DNA of 64,000 bases from Desulfomicrobium escambiense DSM 10707 (GCF_000428825.1 NZ_AUAR01000008.1:120430-184429), one strand, 5' to 3'. Positions 51,738 to 61,846 are shown, numbered from the stretch's first letter. Translations and numbers: made by a program. The notes: generated by a model from the letters alone, not told the origin.

Positions 51738-53042
51738 ATGAGCAGCCGAATATCCTACGCCTTTTTCTTCGTCTTCCTCCTGCTGGCCGGTGCCCTGGGA
51801 GCCCTCTACTACGTCAAGGGCGAGTGGAACCCGCCGACCCTGTCCGTGACGCCCGACCAGTCCACGGCGGGCGCATCGACCGTGTTTACCGTGACGGCTT
51901 CGGATGCCGACTCGGGCCTCAGGCTCCTGCACGTCACGGCCACGCAGAACGGCAACACCATCGACATCGTCAAGAGGGACCTCCCCGAGGGAACCCGCGA
52001 CCTGACCGAGACCTTCTCCCTGCCCAAGAACATCTCCAACGGCGCCGTGACCCTCGCCGTCACGGTCAAGGATAACTCCTGGCATCGTCTTGGCCACGGC
52101 AACAGGGCCGACTTCAAACGCGACATGACCGTGGACTCCAAGCCCCCCGTCGTTTCCGTCCTCTCGGGGCAGCACAACGTGAACCAGGGCGGGACGGGCC
52201 TTCTGGTCTACAGCACCGACGAAGAACTGGGCAGAAGCGGCGTGCGCATGGGCGAGCACTTCTTCCCGGGCTTTCCCTTCCAGCCGGGCAAGTACCTGTG
52301 CTTCTTCGCCATCCCCTACGACGCCGACGTCAAGACCCTGACCCCGGCCCTGGTGGCCAGCGACCTGGCCGGCAACGAGGTGTCCATCGGGTTCTTCTTC
52401 AACCCCAAGACCAAGGCGTTCAAGCACGACAGCATCAACATCTCCGACAATTTCCTGCAGTCGAAGATGGGTCAGTTCACGCAGTATTTCCCTGACCAGA
52501 CCCAGCCCATCGACATCTTCCTCAAGGTCAACAGCGAACTCAGGGCCAAGAATGTTGCCTATCTGCTGCAACTCGGCAAGGACACGGTGCCCCAGAAGCT
52601 CTGGGACGGCCCCTTCATCCGCCTGCCCAACAGCGCGCCCATGGCCGGGTTCGCCGACAACCGCACGTACATGCATGGCGGACAGGCCGTGGACAACCAG
52701 ACCCACCTCGGGGTGGACCTGGCATCTCTGGCCACCTCGCCCGTGCCCGCCGGCAACACCGGCCGCGTCGTCCTGGCCGAGTTCATGGGCATCTACGGCA
52801 ACGTGGTCGTCCTGGACCACGGCTTCGGCATCCAGTCCCTGTACTCGCACCTGAGCGAGATTCACGTGCACAAGGGCGAAACCGTCCAGCGCGGCCAGAT
52901 CATCGGCAAGACCGGCGCCACTGGCATGGCCGGAGGCGACCATCTGCACTTCGGCATGCTCGTCTCGGGCCTCGAAGTGCAGCCCATCGAATGGTGGGAC
53001 CCGCACTGGATCAAGGACAACATCACCTCCAAGCTGCAGTGA
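51738..53042 (+). CDS. Membrane-anchored M23 metallopeptidase
   Basis: 434 residues from ATG 51738. An N-terminal helix (ISYAFFFVFLLLAGALGALYY) acts as anchor. After it comes a Big/Ig-like region (about 33-140), then a C-terminal LytM domain with zinc ligands in NQTHLGVDLAS and the GDHLHFGM motif (HxH), plus HGFGIQSLYSHLSEI. It probably cuts peptidoglycan cross-links in the periplasm. The Ig-like region may bind partners. Flanked by terminators on both sides, so transcribed alone. Confidence 0.88.
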   Translation: MSSRISYAFFFVFLLLAGALGALYYVKGEWNPPTLSVTPDQSTAGASTVFTVTASDADSGLRLLHVTATQNGNTIDIVKRDLPEGTRDLTETFSLPKNISNGAVTLAVTVKDNSWHRLGHGNRADFKRDMTVDSKPPVVSVLSGQHNVNQGGTGLLVYSTDEELGRSGVRMGEHFFPGFPFQPGKYLCFFAIPYDADVKTLTPALVASDLAGNEVSIGFFFNPKTKAFKHDSINISDNFLQSKMGQFTQYFPDQTQPIDIFLKVNSELRAKNVAYLLQLGKDTVPQKLWDGPFIRLPNSAPMAGFADNRTYMHGGQAVDNQTHLGVDLASLATSPVPAGNTGRVVLAEFMGIYGNVVVLDHGFGIQSLYSHLSEIHVHKGETVQRGQIIGKTGATGMAGGDHLHFGMLVSGLEVQPIEWWDPHWIKDNITSKLQ

Positions 53043-53044
53043 CC

Positions 53045-53068
53045 AAAGGCCCTCCGGGGCCTTTTTTC
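53045..53068 (+). terminator. Terminator after the M23 peptidase
   Basis: aaaggccc and gggccttt pair around tccg, followed by more T. Confidence 0.85.
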
Positions 53069-53165
53069 GTGCCGTCGCAACACGGGTGACAAGCCGGGCC
53101 GGGCTTTGCTAGAAGGCTGCATCGCCCCGGCCCCGGCCGCAACCCCAGCACTCCACGAGGATCCC

Positions 53166-53480
53166 ATGTCCGAATTCGCCAACGTCACCGTGATCAGGAA
53201 GGCCAACGTCTACTTCGACGGCAAGGTCACCAGCCGCACCATCGTCTTTCCCGACGGGTCCAGAAAGACCCTTGGCGTCATGCTCCCCGGCGATTACGAA
53301 TTCGGCACGGCAGACAGGGAGATCATGGAGATCCTGGCCGGAGAGCTGGATGTGCTGCTGCCCGGCGCCAACGCCTGGCAGGCCTTCGCCGCCGGCACGT
53401 CCTTCGAGGTGCCCGCCAACTCGAAGTTCTCCCTCAAGGTCCGGACCCTGACGGACTACTGCTGCTCCTTCATCAAGTGA
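53166..53480 (+). CDS. ppnP: Pyrimidine/purine nucleoside phosphorylase PpnP
   Basis: 104 residues, the size of PpnP (YaiE), a small cupin-fold enzyme that phosphorolyses many nucleosides. Motifs: [49 protein letters not shown] and [18 protein letters not shown]. Start at ATG 53166 after AGGAT; upstream frame has no similarity. The stop is 35 nt before the next start. Confidence 0.93.
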   Translation: MSEFANVTVIRKANVYFDGKVTSRTIVFPDGSRKTLGVMLPGDYEFGTADREIMEILAGELDVLLPGANAWQAFAAGTSFEVPANSKFSLKVRTLTDYCCSFIK

Positions 53481-53515
53481 CCCGCGGGCCGGACATCCGG
53501 CCCGGACACCACGCC

Positions 53516-54349
53516 ATGAAAATCACCGTCCTGGTGGACAACGCCACCCTCATCGACCGTTATTTCCGGGCCGAGCCCGGCCTCTGCCTGTTCATCGAGG
53601 ACGAAGGCCTGAAGATCCTCTTCGACTGCGGCTACTCCGGGCTCTTCCTGGACAACGCCCGCAAGATGGGGGTCACGCTCTCGGACCTCGACGCCGTCGT
53701 CCTGTCCCACGGGCATCTGGACCACACTTGGGGCCTCGAAGCCCTGACCCGCCACCTGTGCGAGGAGCGCCTGGAAGGCCGCCCCTGCTCCCGTCCGACC
53801 CTGGTGGCTCACCCGGCGGCCTTCCGCAGCATCCGCGAAGGCGGCAACCCGGAACTCGGCCCGCTGCTGGAGCCGGGCAAGCTCTCCCGGCACTTCGCCC
53901 TCAATCTCTCCGCGGCACCCCTGCCCATGGGCGAGCGTCTTCTCTTCCTCGGGGAAATCCCGCGCCGCCACGCCTTCGAGGTGTCCCCGGGCATCGGCAC
54001 CAAGGAAGGGGACGACGGTCCCGACCTGCTCCCCGACGACTCGGCCCTGGTCTGGCGCGGGGACGACGGGCTGGTCGTGGTCACGGGGTGCTCCCACGCG
54101 GGCATCTGCAACATCGTCGACCACGCCGTGGCCCTGACCGGCGAGACCCGCATCCAGGACGTCATCGGCGGCCTGCACCTCCTGTCCCCCTCGGCGGAAC
54201 GCCTGAACGGCACCGTAGCGCACCTGCGCGCCCTCACCCCGAAACACCTGAGCCCCTGCCACTGCACGGACCTGCACTCGAAGGTCGCCCTGACCGGAGC
54301 GGCCCCGCTGCGCGAGGTCGGCGTGGGCCTCACGGTCAGCTACGCCTAG
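53516..54349 (+). CDS. Metallo-beta-lactamase-fold hydrolase
   Basis: 277 residues from ATG 53516 (MKITVLVDNATLID). The metal motif SHGHLDHTWGL (HxHxDH) is at about 65-75, followed by VTGCSHAGICNIV and CHCTDL. It resembles proteins annotated as ribofuranosyl-aminobenzene phosphate synthase-like MBL enzymes of anaerobes. Substrate unknown. It ends before a terminator shared with the convergent CBS-ACT gene. Confidence 0.85.
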   Translation: MKITVLVDNATLIDRYFRAEPGLCLFIEDEGLKILFDCGYSGLFLDNARKMGVTLSDLDAVVLSHGHLDHTWGLEALTRHLCEERLEGRPCSRPTLVAHPAAFRSIREGGNPELGPLLEPGKLSRHFALNLSAAPLPMGERLLFLGEIPRRHAFEVSPGIGTKEGDDGPDLLPDDSALVWRGDDGLVVVTGCSHAGICNIVDHAVALTGETRIQDVIGGLHLLSPSAERLNGTVAHLRALTPKHLSPCHCTDLHSKVALTGAAPLREVGVGLTVSYA

Positions 54350-54367
54350 ACCGCCGGGCCAACGGCG

Positions 54368-54400
54368 CAAAAAAAGGGACGCTCCGTGAGGAAGCGTCCC
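54368..54400 (-). terminator. Terminator between convergent genes
   Basis: gggacgct (54376-54383) and agcgtccc (54393-54400) pair; the A-run at 54369-54375 gives a T-run on the minus strand, so it ends the CBS-ACT transcript. Confidence 0.8.
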
Positions 54401-54423
54401 TGCGGTCGGCGCGGCGGTCCGGC

Positions 54424-55077
54424 CTAGGCCCATTCGTGGGCGAAGTATTCCGGCCCGGCGATCTTGTAGCCTTTCTCCTCGACGACCTTGACGATGGCGG
54501 CCATGTCGTCTGCCAGGATGCGGAAGACCAGCAGACGCCTGTTGTCGCGGTAGAAGGTCGAGGTGGACAGGATATTCACGCCCAGGTCGAAGAAGAGCCG
54601 GCTCAGATCGGCCATGACGCCCTTGCGGTCCTCGACCTCGATGGCGATGCGGTTGCCGCCCAGTTCCAAGCCCATCTCCTCGACCAAGACGGCCAGCATG
54701 GAGCTGCGGCTGATGTAGCCCTTGAGGTGGCTGTCCTTGTCGATGACGGCCAGACCGGCCAGGTCGCGGTCGTGCATGATCTTGGCGGCCACCTCGATCT
54801 CCGTTTCCGGATGCACGGTGGGCATCTCCTTGCGCACCAGATCCTTCACCGTCAGCTTGGAAAAGAGGTAATTGAGCTCGTGCTTGCTGAAGGTGGTCGC
54901 GCCCGAAGGAAGGGCGGCCCGGATGTCCTCCTTGGCCACATAGCCCTTGAGCTTCCCGCCTTCGACGACAAGCAGAATCCAGAGTTTGTTCTCCTCCATC
55001 ATCCGGTCCGCCTTGATGATCAGGGTGTCGGAGGTGATGGTGGGGACATGCTTCTGCATGGCAAGGCCTACATACAT
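54424..55077 (-). CDS. CBS-domain and ACT-domain protein
   Basis: 217 residues from ATG 55077 (MYVGLAMQKHVPTI), preceded by AAGGAGAG. Two CBS motifs (about 5-58 and 78-135; the second contains VAAKIMHDRDLAGLAVIDKDSHLKG in part) form a Bateman module that binds adenyl nucleotides. The C-terminal ACT domain (about 143-210) begins NRIAIEVEDRKGVMADLSRL. Such fusions are cytoplasmic ligand sensors; in some bacteria they are named AcuB. No enzyme domain is attached. Divergent from the LysM gene. Confidence 0.85.
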   Translation of the reverse strand: MYVGLAMQKHVPTITSDTLIIKADRMMEENKLWILLVVEGGKLKGYVAKEDIRAALPSGATTFSKHELNYLFSKLTVKDLVRKEMPTVHPETEIEVAAKIMHDRDLAGLAVIDKDSHLKGYISRSSMLAVLVEEMGLELGGNRIAIEVEDRKGVMADLSRLFFDLGVNILSTSTFYRDNRRLLVFRILADDMAAIVKVVEEKGYKIAGPEYFAHEWA

Positions 55078-55209
55078 GGTTCTCTCCTTGGAAAATTGGG
55101 TGAATCCCTCATGCAAAGTGCAGTGACAGCCTCGAACCTTTTTGCTATATCCTTGTTTCCATTGCCGGAAATAACCACGATGTGAAACAAGGTCCCGCTC
55201 GAAACATCC

Positions 55210-56970
55210 ATGAGACGTGCAGTTCTTCTTATTATCGGCCTGTGCTTCCTGACAAGCATAACCAGGCCCGCTTTTTCAGAAAAACCGCTACGTCTTTTTT
55301 TCGAGAAGAACATCAGCGTCGAAGCCAAGCCCGGTCAGGAGCACACCGTCCGGCAAGGCGAGTGGCTCTTCAAGATCCTGCAGGACAAGGGATATTCGGG
55401 CGCACAGATCCAGCAGCTCATGCCCGGCATACAGGCCCTGAACCCCCACATACCGAACCTGAGCCATCTCAAGCCCGGCCAGATCATCCGCCTCCCCGAG
55501 GGTGTCGCGCCCGCGCCGCCGGCCCCGGCTCGGCCTGCCTCGGACATTCCGTCAGACACATACGAAAAGCGGGCCTACGTGGTCCAGGCCGGGGACACCC
55601 TGGTGGACATCCTTCAAAACCAGGGCGTGTCCGCGAGCCTGATTTTCGGCAAGTACATGGACCTCTTTCTGGAACTCAACCCATCGATTCCCGACGCCAA
55701 CACCCTGCGCGCCGGCCAGGAAATCATCCTGCCTGTAATCAAGGGCGGTGCGCGGCCCGCCGTGGCGCCTGCCGAAGCGACGCGGCCGCAGGAGCCCGAG
55801 CAGACCGGTCAGGCACCGCAACCCGCGCCGGTCCCAGCCAAGCCCGTGACGATCGTCGCCGTGCCGGTTTCGCCGGACACGAGGGTCGAAGCCGTCACGA
55901 ACCAGACAGGAACGCCCAGGCAAGGTCCGCCCGGCGCGTCGTCCTCCGCGGCGGCCGGACCGGCCGTGTCCCAGGCTGCCCCCGCTCCCGAACCGGAACC
56001 TTCCCCACTCCCCGAATCCCGGCCGGAGAAGCACGCACAACCCGAAGCCGCCGACAACGACTCTGCGGCCAATGCAACCGGGTCCGCCGAAACCCGTACT
56101 CCGCAGACGGGCCTGCCGTTCATCAAGACCGTGCTCAAGGAGATGCGCTTCGGGTTCATGCCCGGCGACGAAAGCATGTTCCCCCTCCCCGGCTCTGGCT
56201 GGCTGCATGTCAAACTCTTCGAAACGCCGCTGGTGGAAGCCCCCTGGGGGGACAAGATCCTTTTCTGCCCCGTGCCCAAAAGCGCCGACTGGGTCGCAAA
56301 CGCCAACAAGCTGGGCATGAAGGTCTGCACCGTCTCCCCCCGCTGGTCCCTGCCGGAGGTGTTGGAAAAGCTGGCCCAGACATTCCCCGGCAATTTCCGG
56401 CTGTGGTCCGCGGACCGCGACCTGGTCCTGACCAGGTCCGGAGTCGGTTTGACCCTGCAGTCCCCGCAGATGGCCATCGTCAACATGGGAGGCAGGAAGA
56501 CCGTCAACATGGTCTGGGCCAGGCAGACGCCGGGCGAATCGCCCCTGCCCCAGGGGCTGCACGAGGTGCTGGACGAGGCCCAGGTCAACGTCATCGAACT
56601 GGACGCCTACAACGAACTCTCCCGGCTGCCCGCCAGGCCCCGGGAGTCCATCTACGTGCCCGCGGCCACGCACATGGACCTCATCCGGGCCATCAACCCG
56701 GCCAATCCCGAGGCCTATTTCGGCCAGGGCCTGCCCGCCGACCTGAGCGCCCTCCTGCAACTGCTGCGCAGCAAGGACGATTTGCACCAGGGCATGGCGA
56801 GCGCCTCCTGGGCCAGCGGCCCGGGCACCCGCATCGGCATCCAGGTACCGGCCTGGAACGTATCCGGAGGAGCCTCCCGCATCATCCTGCTGGACAGGCG
56901 CTTCGCCGACCCGTATCTCGTTTCCGTCCTTTCCCGCGAGGGCTACACGTGCTTCGTCCTGCCGGACTGA
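55210..56970 (+). CDS. Periplasmic LysM-domain protein
   Basis: 586 residues. Signal peptide 1-23 (ending PAFS). Two LysM-like units: HTVRQGEWLFKILQDKGYSG (about 45-95) and YVVQAGDTLVDILQNQGVS (about 122-175). Next a long Pro/Ala/Glu-rich linker (about 178-300), then a C-terminal globular region of about 280 residues with VPLIRAINPAN-like segment MDLIRAINPANPEAYF. It likely binds peptidoglycan. The C-terminal part is not recognised. Begins a run of genes leading to hypA. Confidence 0.72.
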   Translation: MRRAVLLIIGLCFLTSITRPAFSEKPLRLFFEKNISVEAKPGQEHTVRQGEWLFKILQDKGYSGAQIQQLMPGIQALNPHIPNLSHLKPGQIIRLPEGVAPAPPAPARPASDIPSDTYEKRAYVVQAGDTLVDILQNQGVSASLIFGKYMDLFLELNPSIPDANTLRAGQEIILPVIKGGARPAVAPAEATRPQEPEQTGQAPQPAPVPAKPVTIVAVPVSPDTRVEAVTNQTGTPRQGPPGASSSAAAGPAVSQAAPAPEPEPSPLPESRPEKHAQPEAADNDSAANATGSAETRTPQTGLPFIKTVLKEMRFGFMPGDESMFPLPGSGWLHVKLFETPLVEAPWGDKILFCPVPKSADWVANANKLGMKVCTVSPRWSLPEVLEKLAQTFPGNFRLWSADRDLVLTRSGVGLTLQSPQMAIVNMGGRKTVNMVWARQTPGESPLPQGLHEVLDEAQVNVIELDAYNELSRLPARPRESIYVPAATHMDLIRAINPANPEAYFGQGLPADLSALLQLLRSKDDLHQGMASASWASGPGTRIGIQVPAWNVSGGASRIILLDRRFADPYLVSVLSREGYTCFVLPD

Positions 56971-56987
56971 ACCCCAAGGATTCACCC

Positions 56988-57317
56988 ATGCCTCACGACT
57001 TCCGTGTCTACGGCCATCTGGTCGGGCTCGACCATGACCGCATGCAGGCCTGCACCGTACATCTGGCGACCTACGAATGCGAGGCCGCCGGCAACGTCCT
57101 CGACTTCCTGCACGAAGGCGGCTTCGTCGACGTGGACAGCGACCTCGAAGGCCTCCTGCCCCTGCTCGGGCCCGACGCCCGCGGCGTCGTCGACATCATC
57201 AACCACCAGGACTGGGAGATGTTCCGCGTGACCATCGCCGGCGGCGCCATGACGCGGACGCGCATCGCTCTGGACAACGCCCTGGACACGGCTTACGCAT
57301 CGGAGCGCCGCTCGTAG
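56988..57317 (+). CDS. Small hypothetical protein upstream of hypA
   Basis: 109 residues from ATG 56988, after CAAGGA. It is acidic and compact with no signal or membrane segment, beginning MPHDFRVYGHLVGLDHDRM and containing VVDIINHQDWEMFRV. No family recognised. It lies 17 nt after the LysM gene and 16 nt before hypA, so it is in one transcript and might have to do with hydrogenase maturation or merely hitch-hike. Confidence 0.65.
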   Translation: MPHDFRVYGHLVGLDHDRMQACTVHLATYECEAAGNVLDFLHEGGFVDVDSDLEGLLPLLGPDARGVVDIINHQDWEMFRVTIAGGAMTRTRIALDNALDTAYASERRS

Positions 57318-57333
57318 CACACAAGGAGAAAAC

Positions 57334-57687
57334 ATGCACGAACTGTCCATCGCCGAGAGCCTCATCAAGATCATCCGCGAGGAAATGGCCAAGCACGGCC
57401 TGACGAAGCTCTTGAACGTCAAGATCGTCTACGGTCAGATCTCGGCCATCGTGCCCGAAGCCTTGGAGACGGCCTTCGAGGTCCTGACCGTGAACACCCC
57501 GTTCGAAGGCGCCAAGGTCGAGTGCGAGGTCAAGCCCATGACCGTCCGCTGCCGGCAGTGCGGCGAGGAGTTCAGCCCCTCCTACGAGGAGCGCCTGATC
57601 ATGCCCTGCCCCAAATGCGCCACGGAGTTCGGGCACGAGATCATCTCGGGGCGGGAACTGTACATCGAGAACATCGAAGCCGAATAA
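57334..57687 (+). CDS. hypA: Hydrogenase nickel incorporation protein HypA
   Basis: 117 residues. N-terminal MHELSIAESL supplies the nickel ligand His2. The zinc site is CRQCGEEF and CPKCATEF (CxxC pairs at about 73-76 and 92-95). HypA passes nickel to the large subunit with HypB. AAGGAG precedes its start. hypB follows after 13 nt. Confidence 0.95.
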   Translation: MHELSIAESLIKIIREEMAKHGLTKLLNVKIVYGQISAIVPEALETAFEVLTVNTPFEGAKVECEVKPMTVRCRQCGEEFSPSYEERLIMPCPKCATEFGHEIISGRELYIENIEAE

Positions 57688-57700
57688 CCTGGAGGATTGC

Positions 57701-58357
57701 ATGAAAGTCGACGTGGTACGCAACATCCTGGAGGCCAACGACGCCGTGGCCGCCGAACTGAACGCCGATCTCACGGCGCGGGGCATCCTGAGCCTCAACC
57801 TGATGAGTTCGCCGGGTTCCGGCAAGACCACCCTCCTGGAACGCACCCTGACGGACCTCAAGAACGAATTTTCCATGGCCGTCATCGAAGGCGACTGCCA
57901 GACCGAGAACGACGCCCGCCGCGTGGCCGCCACCGGCGCCCGCGCCGTGCAGATCAACACGGCCGGCGGCTGCCACCTCGACAGCTCCATGGTCCGCGAC
58001 GCGGCCGCGTCCATGGGCATGGACGGCATCGACATCCTCGTGGTCGAGAACGTCGGCAACCTGGTCTGCCCGGCCGAGTTCAGCGTCGGCGAGGACTACA
58101 AGGTCACCATCCTGAGCGTGACCGAGGGCGATGACAAGCCCGAGAAGTACCCCTTCATCTTCGCCGAATCCAAGGTCATGATCCTGAACAAGGTTGACCT
58201 GCTGCCCTACGTCAACTTCAGCGTCGAACGCGCCAGCGCCTTCGCCCGCTCCGTGAACAAGGACATCGAGATCTTCACCCTCTCGGCCACCACCGGCCAG
58301 GGCATGGACGCCTGGTACGACTGGCTGCGCCGCGAGCGGGCCAAGAAGAAGAAATAG
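57701..58357 (+). CDS. hypB: Hydrogenase nickel incorporation GTPase HypB
   Basis: 218 residues. GTPase motifs: Walker A SSPGSGKTT, the metal-site region ENDARRVAATGARAVQINTAGGCHLD, ENVGNLVCPAEF and NKVDLLPY (NKxD). The His-rich N terminus and the CxxCGC high-affinity nickel motif found in some HypB are missing, so nickel storage is not expected. It directs GTP-dependent nickel delivery. GGAGG precedes ATG. Ends in a strong terminator. Confidence 0.95.
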   Translation: MKVDVVRNILEANDAVAAELNADLTARGILSLNLMSSPGSGKTTLLERTLTDLKNEFSMAVIEGDCQTENDARRVAATGARAVQINTAGGCHLDSSMVRDAAASMGMDGIDILVVENVGNLVCPAEFSVGEDYKVTILSVTEGDDKPEKYPFIFAESKVMILNKVDLLPYVNFSVERASAFARSVNKDIEIFTLSATTGQGMDAWYDWLRRERAKKKK

Positions 58358-58378
58358 CCCCGCGCCCCGCGAAAAACG

Positions 58379-58413
58379 AAGCCCACCCTCCGCATCGGAA
58401 GGTGGGCTTTTTT
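58379..58413 (+). terminator. Terminator after hypB
   Basis: aagcccacc (58379-58387) and ggtgggctt (58401-58409) pair, followed by six T. Confidence 0.88.
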
Positions 58414-58464
58414 GCGTCGACTGAAAAATTCAAAATCCGCAGATCGCCGTTTTGGGACGGCCTG

Positions 58465-60108
58465 CTACGCGTTTTTCAGCACCCCGTCGACCATCTCCTG
58501 AGCCTCGGTCTTGATGCGCTCCAGGTGCTCGCGGCCCAGGAAGCTCTCGACGTAGATCTTGTACATGTCCTCGGTGCCCGAGGGCCGCGCCGCGAACCAG
58601 CCGTTTTCCGTCACGACCTTGAGGCCGCCGATGGCCGCGCCGTTGCCCGGGGCGTGGGTGATCCTGGCCAGGATGGGCTCGCCCGCCAGCTCGGCCGAGG
58701 TCACCCGGTCGGGCGTGAGCGACGAGAGAACCTTCTTCTGGGCCATGTTCGCCGGGGCCTGCAGGCGCTCGTAGATGGGACTGCCGTGGCGGGCTTCCAG
58801 CTCCCGGTAGAGGTCGCCGGGGTCCCTGCCCGTCACGGCCGTGATCTCGGCCGCCAGCAGGTTCAGCAGAAGCCCGTCCTTGTCCGTGGTCCACACGCCG
58901 CCGTCGCGGCGCAGGAAGGACGCGCCCGCGCTCTCCTCGCCGCCGAAGCAGCAGGTCCCGGCCAGAAGGTCGTCCACGAACCACTTGAAGCCCACGGGCA
59001 CCTCCCGGACTTGGCGCCCGTGGGAAGCCACGACGCGGTCGACCATGGAGCTGGTGACCAGGGTCTTGCCCACCTGCGCCGCCGCGGGCCAGCCCGGCCG
59101 GTGCGTCAGCAGGTAGTCGATGGCCACGGACAGGTAGTGGTTGGGGTTCATGAGGCCGTGCCCGGCCGTGACGATGCCGTGTCGGTCGGCGTCGGGGTCG
59201 TTGGCGAAGGCGATGGAGAAGGAGTCCTTCAGGGCGATGAGCTTGGCCATGGCCGCGGCCGAGGAGCAGTCCATGCGGATCTTGCCGTCCTTGTCCAGGC
59301 TCATGAACATGAAGGCCGGGTCCACGACGGTGCTGACCACGCGGATGTTCAGGCCGTAGCGCTCGGCGATGGGCTCCCAGTAGGCCTGCCCGGCCCCGCC
59401 CAGGGGGTCGACGCCGATGCTTATCCCTGAGTTCCTGATGGCCTCCATGTCGATGGCGTTGGCCAGATCCTCGACGTACGGCCCCACGAAATCGTGCTCC
59501 CGGCACAGCCCCTGCGTCACGGCCTTCCTGAACGGGACGCGGCGCACGCCGGAGGTGTCGGCCAGCAGCGCGTTTGCCCGCTTCTCGATCCAGCCCGTGA
59601 CGTCGGTGCCGGCCGGGCCGCCGTGGGGCGGGTTGTACTTGATGCCGCCGTCCTCGGGCGGGTTGTGGGACGGGGTGATGACCAACCCGTCGGCCAGGCC
59701 CGAAGTCCGGCCGAGGTTGTAGGTCAGGATGGCGTGGGAGATGACGGGCGTGGGCGTGTAGCCCAGGCCTCGCTGGAAGCGGCAGTCCACGCCGGCCGCG
59801 GCCAGGACCTCCAGGGCCGTGCGCTGGGCCGGCTCGGACAGGGCGTGGGAATCCATGCCCACGAAGAGCGGCCCGTCGATGCCCCGCATGGCGCGGTACT
59901 CGCACACGGCCTGCGTGATGGCCAGGATGTGCGTCTCGTTGAAGGACGCCTTGAAGGCGCAGCCGCGGTGCCCGGACGTGCCGAAGGCAACCGCCTGGTC
60001 GGGCGCGGACGGGTCGGGTTCGAGGGTATAGTAGTCGGACACGAGCCTGGGCACGTTGATGCGCAGGCTTTCCGGCACGGGCGTGCCGGCGAGGGGATGT
60101 GCTGCCAT
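58465..60108 (-). CDS. pgm: Phosphoglucomutase (alpha-D-glucose phosphate-specific)
   Basis: 547 residues, almost the size of E. coli Pgm (546). It interconverts glucose 1- and 6-phosphate for glycogen and sugar-nucleotide synthesis. Motifs: [12 protein letters not shown], phosphoserine loop [18 protein letters not shown], metal loop [14 protein letters not shown], and the C-terminal [20 protein letters not shown] 60108 has AAGGAG upstream; the longer frame adds 16 residues. Monocistronic. Confidence 0.94.
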   Translation of the reverse strand: MAAHPLAGTPVPESLRINVPRLVSDYYTLEPDPSAPDQAVAFGTSGHRGCAFKASFNETHILAITQAVCEYRAMRGIDGPLFVGMDSHALSEPAQRTALEVLAAAGVDCRFQRGLGYTPTPVISHAILTYNLGRTSGLADGLVITPSHNPPEDGGIKYNPPHGGPAGTDVTGWIEKRANALLADTSGVRRVPFRKAVTQGLCREHDFVGPYVEDLANAIDMEAIRNSGISIGVDPLGGAGQAYWEPIAERYGLNIRVVSTVVDPAFMFMSLDKDGKIRMDCSSAAAMAKLIALKDSFSIAFANDPDADRHGIVTAGHGLMNPNHYLSVAIDYLLTHRPGWPAAAQVGKTLVTSSMVDRVVASHGRQVREVPVGFKWFVDDLLAGTCCFGGEESAGASFLRRDGGVWTTDKDGLLLNLLAAEITAVTGRDPGDLYRELEARHGSPIYERLQAPANMAQKKVLSSLTPDRVTSAELAGEPILARITHAPGNGAAIGGLKVVTENGWFAARPSGTEDMYKIYVESFLGREHLERIKTEAQEMVDGVLKNA

Positions 60109-60187
60109 GGATGCTCCTTGTTGGTGGATCGGGGTGCGCCGTCGGCCGTCCGCCATGGGCGGGGTGACGGGTCCCGAAGAAATTCGC

Positions 60188-61522
60188 TCAGGCCAGGGCC
60201 TGGGAGCGCTTGAGGGCCTCCCACATGAGCTTGTCGTTGGGGTCCTGCTCGTAGGCCTTCTTGAAGAACTGCTCGCCCGAGAGGCCGGCCTTCTCGAAGA
60301 TGGTGCCGATGTTGTAGGCCACGTTCTTGCCCGAGTCGGGCAGGCCTGGGTCGACCTCCAGGGCCTTGCGGACCATGGCCAGAGCCTTGGGGATGTCCCG
60401 TCCCTCGTTGTAGGCCAGGGCCATGTTGTAGAGCAGGCCAGGGTTGTCGGGGATGACGGCCAGCACGCGCCGGTACTCGGCGATGGCCTCGCGCCATTTG
60501 CCCTGCTTGCGCAGCGAGATGCCCAGGATGTTGACCGTGGCGATGTCCGAGGCCGTCAGCTCGCCGCCGCGCAGGTCCAGGGCGCGCTTGGAGTAGCGGA
60601 TGGCCATGTCGGGGTCGCGGTTGGCGCAGATGGTGGCGATGCGGCTCGACAGGTTGGAGAGCATGTCGGCGGCCTCCTTCTTGGCCAGCTTCATGACCTG
60701 CTCGAACATCTCCTCGGCCTGGGAGTTGTTGCCCCTCGAAATCTCCAGCTCGCCGATGTTCAGGATGCGCTGCGTGTCGAGGGGGCTGATCTCGTTCAGG
60801 CGGCGCAGGTACTGCAGCTGCTTCTCCGGGTCCCCGGACTGCTCGTAGAGCATGGCCAGGCGCTTCAAGGGCGCCAGATAGAGTTCGGAGCTCTTGGCCG
60901 CGTGCTGGTACATCTCCTCGGCCCGGGCCATCATGTCCATGCCGCGGTAGGCGTCGCCCTTGATCATGAAGGCCGCCGCACTCTCGGGCTTCTGCTTCAG
61001 GATGTCCTCGGCCACGAGCATGGCCTCGCCCCAGTTGCCGGAGTCCAGATGGCGCTTACCCTTGTCGATGAGCTTGCTCAGACGGCCCTGCGGGGCGATG
61101 GTGAAAGCCAGCTTCTCGGCGAAGGAGGCTACGGAGATGGGCTTTGTGATGATGTTGTGGGCGCCCTGTTCGATGAGCAGGGCCGTGGTGTACTGGTCCA
61201 CTTCCTTGGTCAGGACGATGATGCGCACGGCCGGGCACAGCCGCTGGATGGTGTCCATGATCTGCGCCAGGGTCGATTCGGCGGAGTAGCGGTCCAGGCA
61301 GACGACGAACTTGGCCTGCATGTCCTGGCGCAAGAGGGCGAAAAGGTCGTCGAGGCGGGTGTACTGGATGAAGCTGGTCCTCGGCAGGCCGAGGCTGCGG
61401 AACAGCACGTTCTTGATCAGCTCCACGAACCCGGCGTCCTCGGTCAGGGACACGAACCTGCCGCCGGCCATGGCGTAGTCGAAGATGGCGTTTCCTATGG
61501 CATCCCGCGTATCCTTTTCCAT
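60188..61522 (-). CDS. Receiver-domain protein with TPR repeats
   Basis: 444 residues from ATG 61522 (a GTG two codons upstream is possible). The N-terminal ~135 residues form a divergent receiver: the likely phosphorylated Asp lies in [10 protein letters not shown], the conserved Thr in IIVLTKE and the Lys in IITKPIS. The C-terminal 300 residues are TPR-like helices, e.g. [22 protein letters not shown] and [21 protein letters not shown] in part. It resembles E. coli-type and pseudomonad receiver-TPR proteins that act through protein contacts. No kinase adjacent. Output unknown. Confidence 0.8.
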   Translation of the reverse strand: MEKDTRDAIGNAIFDYAMAGGRFVSLTEDAGFVELIKNVLFRSLGLPRTSFIQYTRLDDLFALLRQDMQAKFVVCLDRYSAESTLAQIMDTIQRLCPAVRIIVLTKEVDQYTTALLIEQGAHNIITKPISVASFAEKLAFTIAPQGRLSKLIDKGKRHLDSGNWGEAMLVAEDILKQKPESAAAFMIKGDAYRGMDMMARAEEMYQHAAKSSELYLAPLKRLAMLYEQSGDPEKQLQYLRRLNEISPLDTQRILNIGELEISRGNNSQAEEMFEQVMKLAKKEAADMLSNLSSRIATICANRDPDMAIRYSKRALDLRGGELTASDIATVNILGISLRKQGKWREAIAEYRRVLAVIPDNPGLLYNMALAYNEGRDIPKALAMVRKALEVDPGLPDSGKNVAYNIGTIFEKAGLSGEQFFKKAYEQDPNDKLMWEALKRSQALA

Positions 61523-61716
61523 TCGCACCGCCCCTGCATTGACCGCGTTTCAGAACCCGAACCAGGACAACACGGGGAAAATACACCATGCCGCACTGAT
61601 GTTCAACGCGTTCCTGCCCCGCCGCCTGTGGCGGGTCGGCGCAGCCCCGCGGCGTCCAGCCCACTTTCTCCTTGATTTTGCCCCCCGCCTCGCCTAAGAA
61701 ATTTCCTCCACAACGT

Positions 61717-61794
61717 GCCCCCATAGCTCAGGTGGATAGAGCACAGGATTCCTAATCCTGGTTTGCCCATGTTCGAGTCATGGTGGGGGCACCA
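61717..61794 (+). tRNA. tRNA-Arg (anticodon CCT)
   Basis: A full cloverleaf: acceptor gccccca/tgggggc, D-arm gctc...gagc, anticodon stem cagga/tcctg with loop ttcctaa (anticodon CCT at 61751-61753), T-arm ccatg-ttcgagt-catgg, and encoded CCA. It reads AGG codons. The 3' 46 nt are duplicated at 63255-63300, marking the gene as an integration target. Confidence 0.96.
61749..61794 (+). repeat. tRNA 3' end, one side of a 46-bp direct repeat (att-like)
   Basis: Identical at 44 of 46 positions to 63255-63300; differences at 61754 (A, copy G) and 61775 (G, copy A). The intact gene lies on the left, the fragment on the right, the usual outcome of site-specific integration into a tRNA 3' end. Confidence 0.85.
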
Positions 61795-61802
61795 GATCAT
61801 CT

Positions 61803-61846
61803 AAAGATCCGGCTAGTTATACACTAGTCGGATCTTTTTTATTTTT
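61803..61846 (+). terminator. Terminator after tRNA-Arg
   Basis: aaagatccggctagt pairs with actagtcggatcttt (one G-U) around tatac, then a long T-run. It is AT-richer than the terminator behind the duplicated copy. Confidence 0.85.
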
